Shown here piece after piece: positions 36,362 to 45,409 of a stretch of DNA of 64,000 nt (its first letter is position 1; every line of letters begins with the position of its first letter). The stretch lies in assembly GCA_002901265.1 (NCBI GenBank), contig PPHI01000083.1, positions 62,001 to 126,000 on the forward strand. Direction: 5' to 3'. The translations under genes were made by a program, and so were the position numbers. Origin of the DNA: Rhodopirellula baltica (lineage in GTDB: Bacteria; Planctomycetota; Planctomycetia; Pirellulales; Pirellulaceae). The notes beneath the pieces were generated by a model. That model was not told the DNA's origin and did not search any database. It saw only the letters and a list, made by a program, of their open reading frames with translations.

Positions 36362-38148
36362 GACAGCGAACCGGCGAAGACTTTTTCCAAGCCGGACTTT
36401 GCGGTTTCGGCGGACTTGCTGTCGATCACGGCGTTCACTTGAAGTTCGCTGGTGCCGATCATTTCGACATTGATGTTCGCGTCGCTTAGCGTGCGGAACA
36501 ACAGCGTCGCGACGTGTGTGTGGCTTCGCAAGCCGATCCCGCTGACGGTCACTTTCGCGATTCCCGATTCGCCTTGGACGCCACGCATGCCGTGCGATTG
36601 TGCGATTTCGTTGGCGACTTTCAGGCTGGATTCGAGAGCCGATTCTTCAACGGTAAAGCTGACGCTCGTTGATCCGTCATCACCATCGTAGCCTTGGACG
36701 ATCATGTCCACGGAGATCCCAGCGGCACCGATTCGCTCGAACATGTCAGCGGCAATGCCTGGCTGATCAGGGACGCCGGACAGTGTCACGCGTGCTTGAC
36801 CGTCGAGCAACGAAATCCCGGTCAACGTCAGCGCTTCCAAGGCGTCATCACGAAGTCGGCTGACCAACGTTTCGACTTCGACGCCCTTGGCTTCGCGGTC
36901 GGCCTTGATCTGTGTCCAAGATTTGGCATCGCTTGGCGAGACGTGCAGTTCGAACGATTGGTGGACCGCACGGAGTGCTTCGGAGGCTTGGTCGCGGCTG
37001 ACCAGGGCGCTGATCTTGATCTCGCTGGTGGTGATCATGTGGATGTTCACACCGGCATCAGCAAGTGCGCGGAACATTTGGCTGGCAACGCCTGCCTGGT
37101 CGACCATGTTCGCGCCGACGACCGAGATCTTGCTCAGGCTGTCGTCGTGGGTGATTCCGTCGGCGCCGATGGCTGGCAAGATCGGTTGCAACGCCGCCAG
37201 TGTTGCCGCGAGTTCACCGCGTTGGACGGTGAAGGAAACATCGGCTTTGCCCCCGTCGCCAATGTTCTGGACGACCATATCGACGGCGATCTTCTGATCG
37301 GCAATTGCCGAGAATATTTGCAGGCTTTTGCCGGGAACGTCAGGAACGCCGAGCACCGTCACGCGAGCTTCGTTGGGCGTCATTGCGGCACCGCTGACAG
37401 GAGCCGATTCGGATTCTTGCTCGGCGACGATCATCGTTCCTTGCGAGTCCGAGAAGCTGCTGCGGACGTGAATCGGGACGCCGAATTTCTTGGCGAACTC
37501 GATGCTGCGGTTGTGCATCACGCTGGCCCCAAGGCTAGCCAGTTCCAGCATTTCGTCGTAGCTGATCACGTCCACACGACGTGCTTCGGGAAGCAAGCGG
37601 GGGTCGGTGGTGTAGACGCCATCGACATCGGTGTAGATCTCGCACGCGTCGGCGCCCAAGACAGCCGCGAGGGCAACCGCAGTGGTGTCACTGCCGCCGC
37701 GGCCCAGCGTGGTGATGTTCAAGTCATCGTCGATGCCTTGGAAACCGGCTGCCACGACGATGTTGCCGTCGTCGAGCAGTTTTTCGATGCGTTCGGTGGA
37801 GATCGACCGGATGCGGGCTTTGCTAAAGCTGCTGTCGGTGTGCAGCCCGATTTGGCCACCTGTCAGGCTGACCGCTCGGCTGCCCAGCGAAGCGATCGCC
37901 ATTGCGACCAACGAAACGCTGACCTGTTCCCCAGTGCTCAACAGCATGTCCATTTCACGCGCGGGCGGATTGGGGCCGAATTCGCCGGCCAATTCCAACA
38001 AGCGATCGGTGTTCTTGCCCATCGCGCTGACCACCATCACGACCCGGTGGCCTTGGTGTTGGGCTCGAATCGCTTTACGAGCCGCGGCACGGATTTTTTC
38101 GACATCGGCAACGCTGGTGCCGCCGAATTTTTGAACGATCAATGACAT
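36358..38148 (-). CDS. lysC: Aspartate kinase with four ACT domains
   Basis: 596 residues, about 190 more than a standard aspartokinase. The kinase domain (1-245) has LIVQKFGGTSVADVEKI, VVSAMGKNTDRL, LSTGEQVSVSLVA, TTLGRGGSDTTAVALA and EIYTDVDGVYTTDPR. Two ACT pairs follow: VTVLGVPDVPGKSLQIFSAI and ISVVGANMVDQAGVASQMF, then VTLSGVPDQPGIAADMFERI and VTVSGIGLRSHTHVATLLF. The second pair repeats the first, so the regulatory domain has been duplicated, as in some cyanobacterial enzymes. Feedback control by lysine and threonine is likely but cannot be assigned. The enzyme phosphorylates aspartate for lysine, threonine and methionine synthesis. The ApgM-like gene lies 73 nt upstream. Confidence 0.95.
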   Translation of the reverse strand: MSLIVQKFGGTSVADVEKIRAAARKAIRAQHQGHRVVMVVSAMGKNTDRLLELAGEFGPNPPAREMDMLLSTGEQVSVSLVAMAIASLGSRAVSLTGGQIGLHTDSSFSKARIRSISTERIEKLLDDGNIVVAAGFQGIDDDLNITTLGRGGSDTTAVALAAVLGADACEIYTDVDGVYTTDPRLLPEARRVDVISYDEMLELASLGASVMHNRSIEFAKKFGVPIHVRSSFSDSQGTMIVAEQESESAPVSGAAMTPNEARVTVLGVPDVPGKSLQIFSAIADQKIAVDMVVQNIGDGGKADVSFTVQRGELAATLAALQPILPAIGADGITHDDSLSKISVVGANMVDQAGVASQMFRALADAGVNIHMITTSEIKISALVSRDQASEALRAVHQSFELHVSPSDAKSWTQIKADREAKGVEVETLVSRLRDDALEALTLTGISLLDGQARVTLSGVPDQPGIAADMFERIGAAGISVDMIVQGYDGDDGSTSVSFTVEESALESSLKVANEIAQSHGMRGVQGESGIAKVTVSGIGLRSHTHVATLLFRTLSDANINVEMIGTSELQVNAVIDSKSAETAKSGLEKVFAGSLS

Positions 38149-38221
38149 CGAAATAACTGAAAAAGACGGGAGGTTGGTGGAGGGAGGGGAGCGTCCAACA
38201 GAGTCGCTGTTTCGCGAGCGA

Positions 38222-39451
38222 TCAGGAAGTGACTTTGGCAGGTGCGATGAACTCGCCCATCAAGTCCCAGCCCTTCTCGAATCTTGTACCCGCGGCTTCG
38301 GCGGCAACTTCGTCGTAGGTCGTTTGGGTGTCCGGTTCGATTCCGTCACCTGCCATGACCAGCGGCACCATCCCGTGCGTGTGTTTTTTGGTGCTGCAAT
38401 ACGTTGGGTGGTCGGGCATGACCAGGATGCGATGTTCGCCGTGTCGATTCAACGCTTCGACAAGAGGGCCGACAATATGCGTGTCGATCTGTTGCAAGGC
38501 TTCGATCTTGGCGTCGTGACGACCCTCGTGCGAGGCTTCATCGGGGGCTTCGATATGCACGCAGACCAAGTCGTACTCGTCGAGTGCTTTGCAGGCCGCT
38601 TGACCCTTCGCAGCATAGTCGGTGTCCAGGTAACCGGTAGCCCCTTCGACTTCGATCCGCGGCCACCCTGCTAGGGCGGCGATTCCACGTAGCAAATCGA
38701 CGGCCGTGATCATGACTCCTTTCACACCAAAGCGGTCTTCGAAGGACGGCATCGACGGCGCGCCGCCAAGGCCCCACAGCCAAACGTTGGTCGCCGGACG
38801 TTTTCCGGCGGCAACGCGTTTTTGATTGACCGGGTGGTCGGCGAAAACCTCTGCCGAACCGTTCATCAGCTTGACCAGCAGATCGCTTCCCGGGCCGCGT
38901 GGGAAATCATCGGTGATCGGTAAATCGGTGATGTCGTGCGGGGCCCGCGAGCGAGTTTCGCCCGAAAATGGTGCCGGTGTGTTGGCGTCGCCGCGATAAA
39001 TCAGCAGGTTGCGGTAGCTGACGCCGGGGACGAATTCGAAACGTCCGCCATAGTCGCCCAGCAACGCTTCGCCGGCCGCGTTCAACAGTTCCGTCGCTTC
39101 TTCGGTGCTGATGTGATCGGCGGTAAAGTCGATCATCACTTGGTCTTCGATCGTGACCAAGTTGCATCGGACGGCAAAGTCGTGGGGGCCGAGCGTGATT
39201 CCGCCCGCTGCGGCCTCCAGGGGAGCACGTCCGGTGAAGTATTGGTCCGGGTCGTAGCCGAACAAACACAGGTTGGCGACTTCGCTGCCGGCCGGATACT
39301 GCGGTGGTGTGTTGTTCGAGAGGGCAAGGCTGCCGCGTTTCGCGATCGCGTCCATGTTGGGAAGCGTTGCCGCTTGCAATGGCGTTTTGCCACCGAGTGC
39401 TTCGATCGGTTCGTCCGCACATCCATCCGGGATCACGATGACGTACTTCAT
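38222..39451 (-). CDS. Cofactor-independent phosphoglycerate mutase-like protein (ApgM family; possible homoserine kinase)
   Basis: About 409 residues from ATG 39451 (ATG 39481 also open). KYVIVIPDGCADEPIEALGGKTPLQAA is the archaeal-type ApgM start, with the metal Asp in PDG; GSEVANLCLFGYDP supplies the region of the catalytic Ser; HIEAPDEASHEGR and LVMPDHPTYCSTKKHTHGMVP hold the remaining metal ligands. One branch of this family has been proposed to be a homoserine kinase because it sits with threonine-pathway genes. Its position here, directly upstream of a four-ACT aspartokinase and near an aminotransferase, supports that reading over a glycolytic role, but the sequence alone does not separate them. 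Confidence 0.85.
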   Translation of the reverse strand: MKYVIVIPDGCADEPIEALGGKTPLQAATLPNMDAIAKRGSLALSNNTPPQYPAGSEVANLCLFGYDPDQYFTGRAPLEAAAGGITLGPHDFAVRCNLVTIEDQVMIDFTADHISTEEATELLNAAGEALLGDYGGRFEFVPGVSYRNLLIYRGDANTPAPFSGETRSRAPHDITDLPITDDFPRGPGSDLLVKLMNGSAEVFADHPVNQKRVAAGKRPATNVWLWGLGGAPSMPSFEDRFGVKGVMITAVDLLRGIAALAGWPRIEVEGATGYLDTDYAAKGQAACKALDEYDLVCVHIEAPDEASHEGRHDAKIEALQQIDTHIVGPLVEALNRHGEHRILVMPDHPTYCSTKKHTHGMVPLVMAGDGIEPDTQTTYDEVAAEAAGTRFEKGWDLMGEFIAPAKVTS

Positions 39452-39620
39452 GGGCCTATTTGCAGGGTTGGTGGCTCGCAAGCCAGTTCGACGAAAGAGG
39501 AATCGCCCCTTAGTGTCCCGCGCGGACCGAAAATGCGGAAGGGGCGTTAAACGGCCTTGATTCCGCAGTTTCCAGTCACACGATGTTCCGTCGATGCGTC
39601 CCGCTTGTGGCGGATCGGGA

Positions 39621-40730
39621 CTAACCCTTTGCCAACTCTGTCAAGACTGCGGCACCTTTGCGAAGCGTTTCGTCAGTCGCGGCGAAGCTGATGCGGAAGT
39701 GCGTGTCTTTGTCGCTAAAAATCTTGCCGGGGATGATCAGCAGCCCACGTTCGATCGCTCGATGCACGAATGCCTCGCCGCCTTCGTTTCCGGGGGCTTT
39801 TGCGAATAGATAAAACGCCCCGCCCGGCCGCGTGAATTCAAAATCGTCCTGCAGGAGATCGCAGATCAGGTCGCGTTTGTGGCGGTAGTCATTGATGTGA
39901 CCGTCCAGTGAAACCTCCATCGCGCGAAGGGCACCCCACTGTGCCGGTTGTGGCGAGCAGACGAACGAGTACTGCTGGACCTTCAGCATCGTGGCCATGA
40001 TTTCGCGAGGGCCGTGAACGTACCCCACACGCCAGCCCGTCATCGCGTGGCTTTTGCTGAACCCGTCGATCACGATCGTGTCCGGATTGAACTGTGCGGG
40101 CGACACGAACTCGCCGTCATAGTGGAACCGTGAATAGATTTCGTCGCTCAAAAGCGCGATGCCTTTGTCGGCGGCCAACTTGGCAACCGCTTCGAGCTGC
40201 TCTGCGGTTGCGGTCACGCCGGTTGGGTTGGCGGGACTATTCAGCAAAATCATCTTGGTCTTGTCGGTGACAGCTGCTGCAATTTTGTCGGGATCCAGTT
40301 CAAACGTCGGATACGAATCGACGGGGACCGGAACGCCGCCACACATCTTCAGCAGTGCCGGGTACATGACGAAGTACGGATCCAGGTAAATCACTTCGTC
40401 ACCGGGATCGATCATCGACATCATCGTCAACATCAACCCGCCGCTGGTGCCGCTCGAAACAAACACGTCGCGATCGGGATTCGGGTATTTCGCTTGCACT
40501 TCACTCGCGATCGCTTCACGAAGGGGTGCGATTCCTTGGGTCGGCGAGTAAGCGTTCTTGCCGCTGCGGATCGCTTCGATGGCGGCTTCCTGGATCGATT
40601 CCGGGACATCAAAATCCGGTTGTCCGATCGACAGGTTGATCGGATCCTTTAACTTCGCCGCCAAGTCAAAGACTTTGCGAATTCCGCTGGCATCAAATGT
40701 GGTGGTGCGTTGGGCGATCCAAGGATGCAT
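39621..40730 (-). CDS. Pyridoxal-phosphate aminotransferase (class I/II, aspartate-type)
   Basis: 369 residues from ATG 40730, where MHPWIAQRTTTFDASGIRKVFDLAAKL begins; the frame is open 63 codons upstream without family character. Class I fold: NLSIGQPDFDVPESI, AYSPTQGIAPLREAIA, VSSGTSGGLMLT, LLNSPANPTGVTA (PLP Asn), LLSDEIYSRFHYDG (PLP Asp/Tyr) and IDGFSKSHAMTGWRVGYVHG with the Schiff-base Lys. FRISFAATDE carries the substrate-carboxylate Arg. It groups with aspartate/prephenate/LL-DAP-type aminotransferases; the substrate is not certain. It lies upstream of the ApgM-like and lysC genes on the same strand, consistent with aspartate-family metabolism, with a 169-nt gap. Confidence 0.9.
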   Translation of the reverse strand: MHPWIAQRTTTFDASGIRKVFDLAAKLKDPINLSIGQPDFDVPESIQEAAIEAIRSGKNAYSPTQGIAPLREAIASEVQAKYPNPDRDVFVSSGTSGGLMLTMMSMIDPGDEVIYLDPYFVMYPALLKMCGGVPVPVDSYPTFELDPDKIAAAVTDKTKMILLNSPANPTGVTATAEQLEAVAKLAADKGIALLSDEIYSRFHYDGEFVSPAQFNPDTIVIDGFSKSHAMTGWRVGYVHGPREIMATMLKVQQYSFVCSPQPAQWGALRAMEVSLDGHINDYRHKRDLICDLLQDDFEFTRPGGAFYLFAKAPGNEGGEAFVHRAIERGLLIIPGKIFSDKDTHFRISFAATDETLRKGAAVLTELAKG

Positions 40731-40801
40731 GGGTTTGCTATGCTGGCCGGTGAAAGGAATAGTCGATTCAGTGTTTGGGAATTCTACACAAGAGTAGCGT
40801 T

Positions 40802-41359
40802 GTGGCAGAGGTGCTTTACGTCGAACCGGTGATTCGCTTTTGCGCAGTGATTTCACACAACGAACAGGTCCGCAACGAAGCGATCGAACGCATTGCCAAT
40901 CGTTGGGGGCCGATCTCACTGCAAAGTGAACCGCTGCCCTTCATTGCCGGTGGCTACTACACCCAAGCGATGGGCGGTGACTTGAAAAAAGTGCTTGTCG
41001 CGTATGGCGACCCGATCGACGCCGACACGATGGCGGACTGGAAACGGTGGACGAATGACTTGGAAATCGAGTTCGCGAAACGCTTCACGTTCGAAGAGCG
41101 TCCGCTAAACCTTGACCCGGGATACATCACGCAAGCAAAGTTGGTGCTCGCCACTACAAAAGACCGCGACCATCGTGTCTATCTTCGTGATGGGATCTTT
41201 GGCGAGATCACGTTGACCTATACCGCCAAGCGTTGGGTACACCATCGCTGGACGTATCCGGATTACCGAACCGACGATGTCGCCGCATTCGCAACGGACT
41301 GTCGCAACCGATTGCGTGACCACTTGCGCGACTCGACCGGTTTTCGTCAGCGGCAATAG
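40802..41359 (+). CDS. DUF4416 family protein
   Basis: 185 residues from the GTG at 40802; the frame is open to a TTG at 40775. It matches DUF4416 throughout: IRFCAVISHNEQVRNEAIERI, WGPISLQSEPLPFIAGGYYTQAMGG, FEERPLNLDPGYITQAKLVLATTKDRDHRVYL and EITLTYTAKRWVHHRWTYPDY. The function is unknown; members are common in deltaproteobacteria, planctomycetes and other anaerobic or deep-branching groups. The gene is divergent from the aminotransferase, with 71 nt between the starts. Confidence 0.9.
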   Translation: MAEVLYVEPVIRFCAVISHNEQVRNEAIERIANRWGPISLQSEPLPFIAGGYYTQAMGGDLKKVLVAYGDPIDADTMADWKRWTNDLEIEFAKRFTFEERPLNLDPGYITQAKLVLATTKDRDHRVYLRDGIFGEITLTYTAKRWVHHRWTYPDYRTDDVAAFATDCRNRLRDHLRDSTGFRQRQ

Positions 41360-41387
41360 TCACCAATCAGATCGTTGAACATTGCCT

Positions 41388-42140
41388 TTACCAAAATGCC
41401 GAAACGATCAACTTGGTTCCCGTCGCGATCATCACCACGATCAGGAATTTAAAGATCAACTGGTTGCCTTTCTTGATCGCCAACTTTGCACCTGCGAAGC
41501 CGCCCAGCAAATTTCCGGCTGCCATGACTAGTCCGGGAACCCAATCGATCATGCCGTAAATTGCGAACATGACCGTTGCGGTCAGGGTAACTAGGAATGC
41601 GACCCAATTCTTGATCGCGTTGCCCGATAGCAGGTCACCACCCGTTGTCCAACTCATCGCCAAGAGGACCAGAATTCCCATGCCGGCTTGGATGAATCCG
41701 ACATAGATCCCAATCGCAAAAAACACCGGCGTGATGAAACGATGGGACGACGGATCCGGTGTCATTGATTTTGCGATCCGTTTCGGGTTCTTCGCCAATA
41801 CCACTGCCATCGCAAGGAAGATCAAACCGAAGACCGGCTCGAACGCATTCGGCGGCAGGTACACCGCTGCCAATGATCCAACCGGTACGCCCAACATCGT
41901 CGGCCAAGTCAGACGCCACGCCATGGTGCGATCGAGGTGTCCGTGTTTGTAAAACGTCGCGACGGCGGAACCGCTCGAAAACAGCACCGCAATGCGATTG
42001 GTCCCGTTCGCAATCTTGGGATCCAGGCCGAAAAAGATTAACGCTGGCAACGTCAAGAACGAACCGCCCCCGGCAATTGTGTTGATGATTCCGGCGATAA
42101 AACCGGCAGTGGCCAATAGTGCGTACGTGGCGATTTCCAA
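41388..42140 (-). CDS. TSUP-family (TauE/SafE) membrane permease
   Basis: 250 residues with seven to eight transmembrane segments. The first repeat begins LLATAGFIAGIINTIAGGGSFLTLPALIFFGLDPKIANGTNR, with the GGGSFLT...N(G)TNR pattern of TauE/SafE proteins; the second repeat has GIYVGFIQAGMGILVLLAM and GNLLGGFAGAKLAIKKG. Family members export or import sulfite, sulfoacetate or related organosulfur anions. Since a sulfatase and other sulfur-related enzymes are common in planctomycetes, a sulfur anion is the best guess; nothing adjacent fixes the substrate. Confidence 0.88.
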   Translation of the reverse strand: MEIATYALLATAGFIAGIINTIAGGGSFLTLPALIFFGLDPKIANGTNRIAVLFSSGSAVATFYKHGHLDRTMAWRLTWPTMLGVPVGSLAAVYLPPNAFEPVFGLIFLAMAVVLAKNPKRIAKSMTPDPSSHRFITPVFFAIGIYVGFIQAGMGILVLLAMSWTTGGDLLSGNAIKNWVAFLVTLTATVMFAIYGMIDWVPGLVMAAGNLLGGFAGAKLAIKKGNQLIFKFLIVVMIATGTKLIVSAFW

Positions 42141-42342
42141 TAAACTCTCTCGGCAAGGGAAGCAGACGCGAACAGTCTAGCAACAAGGCTACGAAACGCT
42201 GGCGTGAAACACAGGCATGCCAGCCCGCACGAGTGGTACCGGTCGCTCTTGTTTCACGGTGAATGTCACGGAATCACTTGATCCGCCGGGGGGCTGGTCC
42301 GATGAAACCTTCGCCGGCACGACGCTGGCGGCCACAGGTAAG

Positions 42343-42666
42343 ATGTGGTCAAGCCTTGTCCCTGACGATGGATTTACGAGCTTTACGATGTTTCATTTCC
42401 AACTTTATCGCAAAGCCTTGTCGGGGAATCAGCCGCTCAGCGAAGCCGAACTCAGGCAACTGGAACCGAACGAACGTTTTTTCTATGCCGACCTCGCTCG
42501 CAAGCGTGGCTTCCCAATGCCGTCGTGGTTCCTGAACCTCATCGCACAAGAAAACCCATTGGCGCTTGCCAGTGGAAAAGACGCGTCAGCGATCAAGTCA
42601 CACCTGCACGCAAGGCACGCGAGCGCGCCCCAGACACAAGTATTGTTTCAACGTCGTGCGGCGTAG
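42343..42666 (+). CDS. Small hypothetical protein
   Basis: The frame is open from 42217 to 42666; ATG 42343 (107 aa) and ATG 42388 (92 aa) are plausible starts. The central part, LSEAELRQLEPNERFFYADLARKRGFPMPSWFLNLIAQENPLALASG, looks like real helical protein with good composition, whereas the residues upstream of 42343 do not. No domain is recognised and no membrane segment is present. The region upstream (42141-42342) shows nothing further; 42667-42802 leads to the cytochrome gene. Confidence 0.5.
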   Translation: MWSSLVPDDGFTSFTMFHFQLYRKALSGNQPLSEAELRQLEPNERFFYADLARKRGFPMPSWFLNLIAQENPLALASGKDASAIKSHLHARHASAPQTQVLFQRRAA

Positions 42667-42802
42667 CTGATTGATCTTGGGATCGAACGGGTCGGATCTT
42701 TGACAAGAACCGCTACTTGAGCAGGAAAGCACAAGAAGCTTGTCGTGTACAATGGTGCGTTGTTGGTTCACCCTTTTTTGCCTCTGACGTGTCATCTGCT
42801 GC

Positions 42803-44266
42803 ATGTCGAAATCTGCTCTCGCATTTGTCGGTTTGGCCGTCGTTCTGTTGGTTGCCGGTTATTGGTTGACAGCGAATAACGGGGGAACCGATCCGGCTGA
42901 CTTAGATCGTTTGGTGCGCCGAGAAACGTTGCGTGAAAGTCAACAAGAACTCGATCGAATTGACAAACGATTGAGCTCGACGGAGATCGAGCAACTTGCC
43001 GAAGAAGGGCGTGGTCAGCCGGTCCCAGCAAACTTGGTTGCCCGTCCGATGCCAGATACGAATTCGTGGTTTGTCGGTCGCGAGAAGTTCAAGGTCGGTG
43101 TCGAGGTTCCGTTCCAGCCTGGGCATCTGCCAAATCCGGCACCTGATGTCGAGGCCGTCCATCAAAATCCAGGCTTCCTGGGGGCCGAATCCTGCCGCGA
43201 GTGTCACGAGTCGATCTATCAGTCGTTCATCGAAACGGCACACCATCGAACCTCTCGGCCGGCGACGCTGGACAATATCGCGGGGGCTCTTACGCCGCCG
43301 GATAATACGCTGCTCACGCACAGCGAAGATGTATCGTTCGAGATGATTCAACGCGATGGCAAAGCGTTTCAACGCGCGAAGTTCTTTGACTGGATGTTCG
43401 AAGTCCCGTTTGACATCACCGTCGGATCAAACCTACTCGGCGAGTCCTATCTTTACTGGCATGGCGACAAGCTTTACCAACTACACGCGTCGTTTTTGAC
43501 GGAGCCGGATGAATGGGCCAACAGCCCAGGTTTCGTCGATGGGGATGCCATCTTCGCCCGCGAGATTCATACCGCGTGTTTAGAGTGTCATGCGACGTAC
43601 GCCGATGCGAGACAAGACGACGCCCACTTTACGCCGAGTTCCTTGATCTTGGGCGTTTCGTGCGAACGGTGTCATGGCCCCGGAAAAAGTCATGTCGATT
43701 TCCACCATGCCAATTCGGATTCGTCACAGCCGCATGACATCACGGTCCCATCGGCGCTGACCCGTCAACAGCAGATGCAGGTCTGTGGACAGTGTCACAC
43801 CGGGGTAAGGGAACTGCTTGACCCGAAAGGTTTTCAGTTCCGGCCTGGTGACACGTTGGAGGATCACTATGCCGCACAGGATAGCAACGAAACGAGTGCT
43901 AACGGGGTTCACACGAGCAACCAGCTCGAACGACTATCACAAAGCGAGTGTTTCAAGCAATCTTCGATGGCATGTGTTGATTGCCATGATCCCCATCGCA
44001 ATCAACGCGGGCAAATGGCCACCTTTTCGCAGCGTTGCTTGGAATGTCATGAACGTTCAAACTGCGGGATGTTTGAACGAATCGGGGAATCGATTGATTC
44101 GAACTGTATCGATTGTCATATGCCCAAGCGGGCGACCGAGAACATGTCGATCGAAACTGCGAGCGGTGATGTCTTTCCTCCGCTGCGTGACCATAAGATT
44201 CGTGTCGATCCGCTTTCGACGCAGTCTTACCTAAACGAATTGAAGCAGACTGCCCAAGGTCGTTAA
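42803..44266 (+). CDS. Heptaheme c-type cytochrome (cytochrome c554-like)
   Basis: 487 residues with an N-terminal membrane anchor or signal (ALAFVGLAVVLLVAGYWLT) and seven CXXCH haem sites, at residues 131 (CRECH), 259 (CLECH), 287 (CERCH), 328 (CGQCH), 391 (CVDCH), 412 (CLECH) and 435 (CIDCH). ESCRECHESIYQSF...HHRTSR and SCERCHGPGKSHV are the usual blocks of the cytochrome c554/c' fold. Residues 30-70 form a charged, probably coiled stretch before the first haem. It sits outside the cytoplasmic membrane and probably carries electrons, or reduces a small molecule. No terminal oxidase or reductase gene is adjacent. Confidence 0.9.
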   Translation: MSKSALAFVGLAVVLLVAGYWLTANNGGTDPADLDRLVRRETLRESQQELDRIDKRLSSTEIEQLAEEGRGQPVPANLVARPMPDTNSWFVGREKFKVGVEVPFQPGHLPNPAPDVEAVHQNPGFLGAESCRECHESIYQSFIETAHHRTSRPATLDNIAGALTPPDNTLLTHSEDVSFEMIQRDGKAFQRAKFFDWMFEVPFDITVGSNLLGESYLYWHGDKLYQLHASFLTEPDEWANSPGFVDGDAIFAREIHTACLECHATYADARQDDAHFTPSSLILGVSCERCHGPGKSHVDFHHANSDSSQPHDITVPSALTRQQQMQVCGQCHTGVRELLDPKGFQFRPGDTLEDHYAAQDSNETSANGVHTSNQLERLSQSECFKQSSMACVDCHDPHRNQRGQMATFSQRCLECHERSNCGMFERIGESIDSNCIDCHMPKRATENMSIETASGDVFPPLRDHKIRVDPLSTQSYLNELKQTAQGR

Positions 44267-44301
44267 GCAAATCAGATCCTTTACCAAGGCGCAAGTGTCA
44301 A

Positions 44302-44694
44302 ATGTCGACTCGACCAACTTTCCTCGAAGCGTTCCCGTATCTCGAGTGTCTTAGTACCTTGCCGGTCACGGACATTGATGCCGCATCCGCATGGTATGCC
44401 GACCACTTTGGCATGGTGGAAATTGCCCGTTCGGCCGAACCGCAGCCTGCGGTCACGATGAAACGTGATCAGGTTCAAATCGGTTTTGCGATGACCGGCA
44501 AAGATCCGGGGCAAGACGGCGCAGCGATTCTGGTCAGCGAGATCGAGCAACTACGCAGCGACTTGGAAGCCGCCGGCGTTAATGTCAGCGAGATGAAAAC
44601 GGATGAACGTGATGGCAAGAAGCTACACGCTTTCTTCGTCGTCGCTCCCGACGGGCTATGTTACTACTTTCACCAGCCGGTCAGTCAGGACTAA
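44302..44694 (+). CDS. VOC-family (glyoxalase/bleomycin-resistance) protein
   Basis: 130 residues with the paired beta-alpha-beta-beta-beta modules of the vicinal oxygen chelate fold: LECLSTLPVTDIDAASAWYADHFGMVEIARS in the first and AAILVSEIEQLRSDLEAAGVNV...FFVVAPDGLCYYFHQP in the second. Metal-type residues are not fully clear, so both enzyme and binding-protein roles are possible. It follows the multihaem cytochrome gene by 36 nt on the same strand and could share its message, without an obvious functional link. Confidence 0.85.
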   Translation: MSTRPTFLEAFPYLECLSTLPVTDIDAASAWYADHFGMVEIARSAEPQPAVTMKRDQVQIGFAMTGKDPGQDGAAILVSEIEQLRSDLEAAGVNVSEMKTDERDGKKLHAFFVVAPDGLCYYFHQPVSQD

Positions 44695-44728
44695 CAACAC
44701 GACTAGCAACAGGACTAACAAGCCGACG

Positions 44729-45409
44729 CTACAGTCCGACCTTCATGAGTGTTCCGCAGCCGATGACTGCGATGGCTGCGGTCGCATGGCTGTAGCTGTG
44801 CAGGTGTGGCAACTTCACCAGACGCAGTCCATACGTCAACGCCATCACCGCAGTCAGCATCGTGCCGAGCGTCGCGAGAGTGAATGAGGAAACGACCAAC
44901 AGCACCGCACCGAAGTTGGCTTCCGCGGCCGGGTACATCAGCAACGGGATCAAAACTTCACAAGGCCCAAAGACGAAGATCAGAAACAACACCCATGGGG
45001 TGACGGACGACCGTGTTGATTGGTCGACATTTTCCCCGCCATGGGAATGGTCAAAGCTATGATGTTCGTGGGTGTGTGGAATCCCGCGCATGAGCCGCGC
45101 AACTGCCCAAGTTAAATACGCGAGTCCGAACCCAATCAATAGCCACGCTGCCCCGTCGCCGCGAAACGATTCCAGTGATTCCAGATGGAACACGGCGGTG
45201 CCCAAGACCAAGCCGATCGATCCAATCACGACGGATCCCAAAACGTGTCCGATCCCGCAAATCGATGTGATTAGGAACGTCTTCCGCAGCGACCAGCCGT
45301 TCGCTTTGCTCATCGCAACAAAGGGAACATAGTGATCGGGGCCCATCAACGTATGCAGCAGGCCGACGGAAAACGCGGTGACAACCAACAAGCTAACTTC
45401 ACTATCCAC
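44729..45409 (-). CDS. Metal-transporter-like membrane protein (NiCoT/UreH-like, TauE/SafE superfamily)
   Basis: 226 residues from a GTG at 45409; an ATG at 45496 gives a 29-residue extension lacking membrane-protein character. Six membrane segments. The first carries VGLLHTLMGPDHYVPFVAM, the HX5DH metal motif of nickel/cobalt permeases and UreH-type proteins. A cytoplasmic or periplasmic loop contains HTHEHHSFDHSHGG, rich in His and fit to bind a transition metal. FVFGPCEVLIPLLMYPA in the second half is typical of the UreH/SafE-like branch. It probably moves Ni, Co or another divalent metal; no metalloenzyme genes are near. Confidence 0.82.
   Translation of the reverse strand: MDSEVSLLVVTAFSVGLLHTLMGPDHYVPFVAMSKANGWSLRKTFLITSICGIGHVLGSVVIGSIGLVLGTAVFHLESLESFRGDGAAWLLIGFGLAYLTWAVARLMRGIPHTHEHHSFDHSHGGENVDQSTRSSVTPWVLFLIFVFGPCEVLIPLLMYPAAEANFGAVLLVVSSFTLATLGTMLTAVMALTYGLRLVKLPHLHSYSHATAAIAVIGCGTLMKVGL

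Noticed and set aside
36694-38145. 483-codon open frame on the plus strand, antisense to the aspartokinase gene
   Set aside because: It mirrors lysC in full; its peptide is rich in Asp/His/Gly in a pattern expected from reading a GC-biased gene backwards, and lysC has every family motif.
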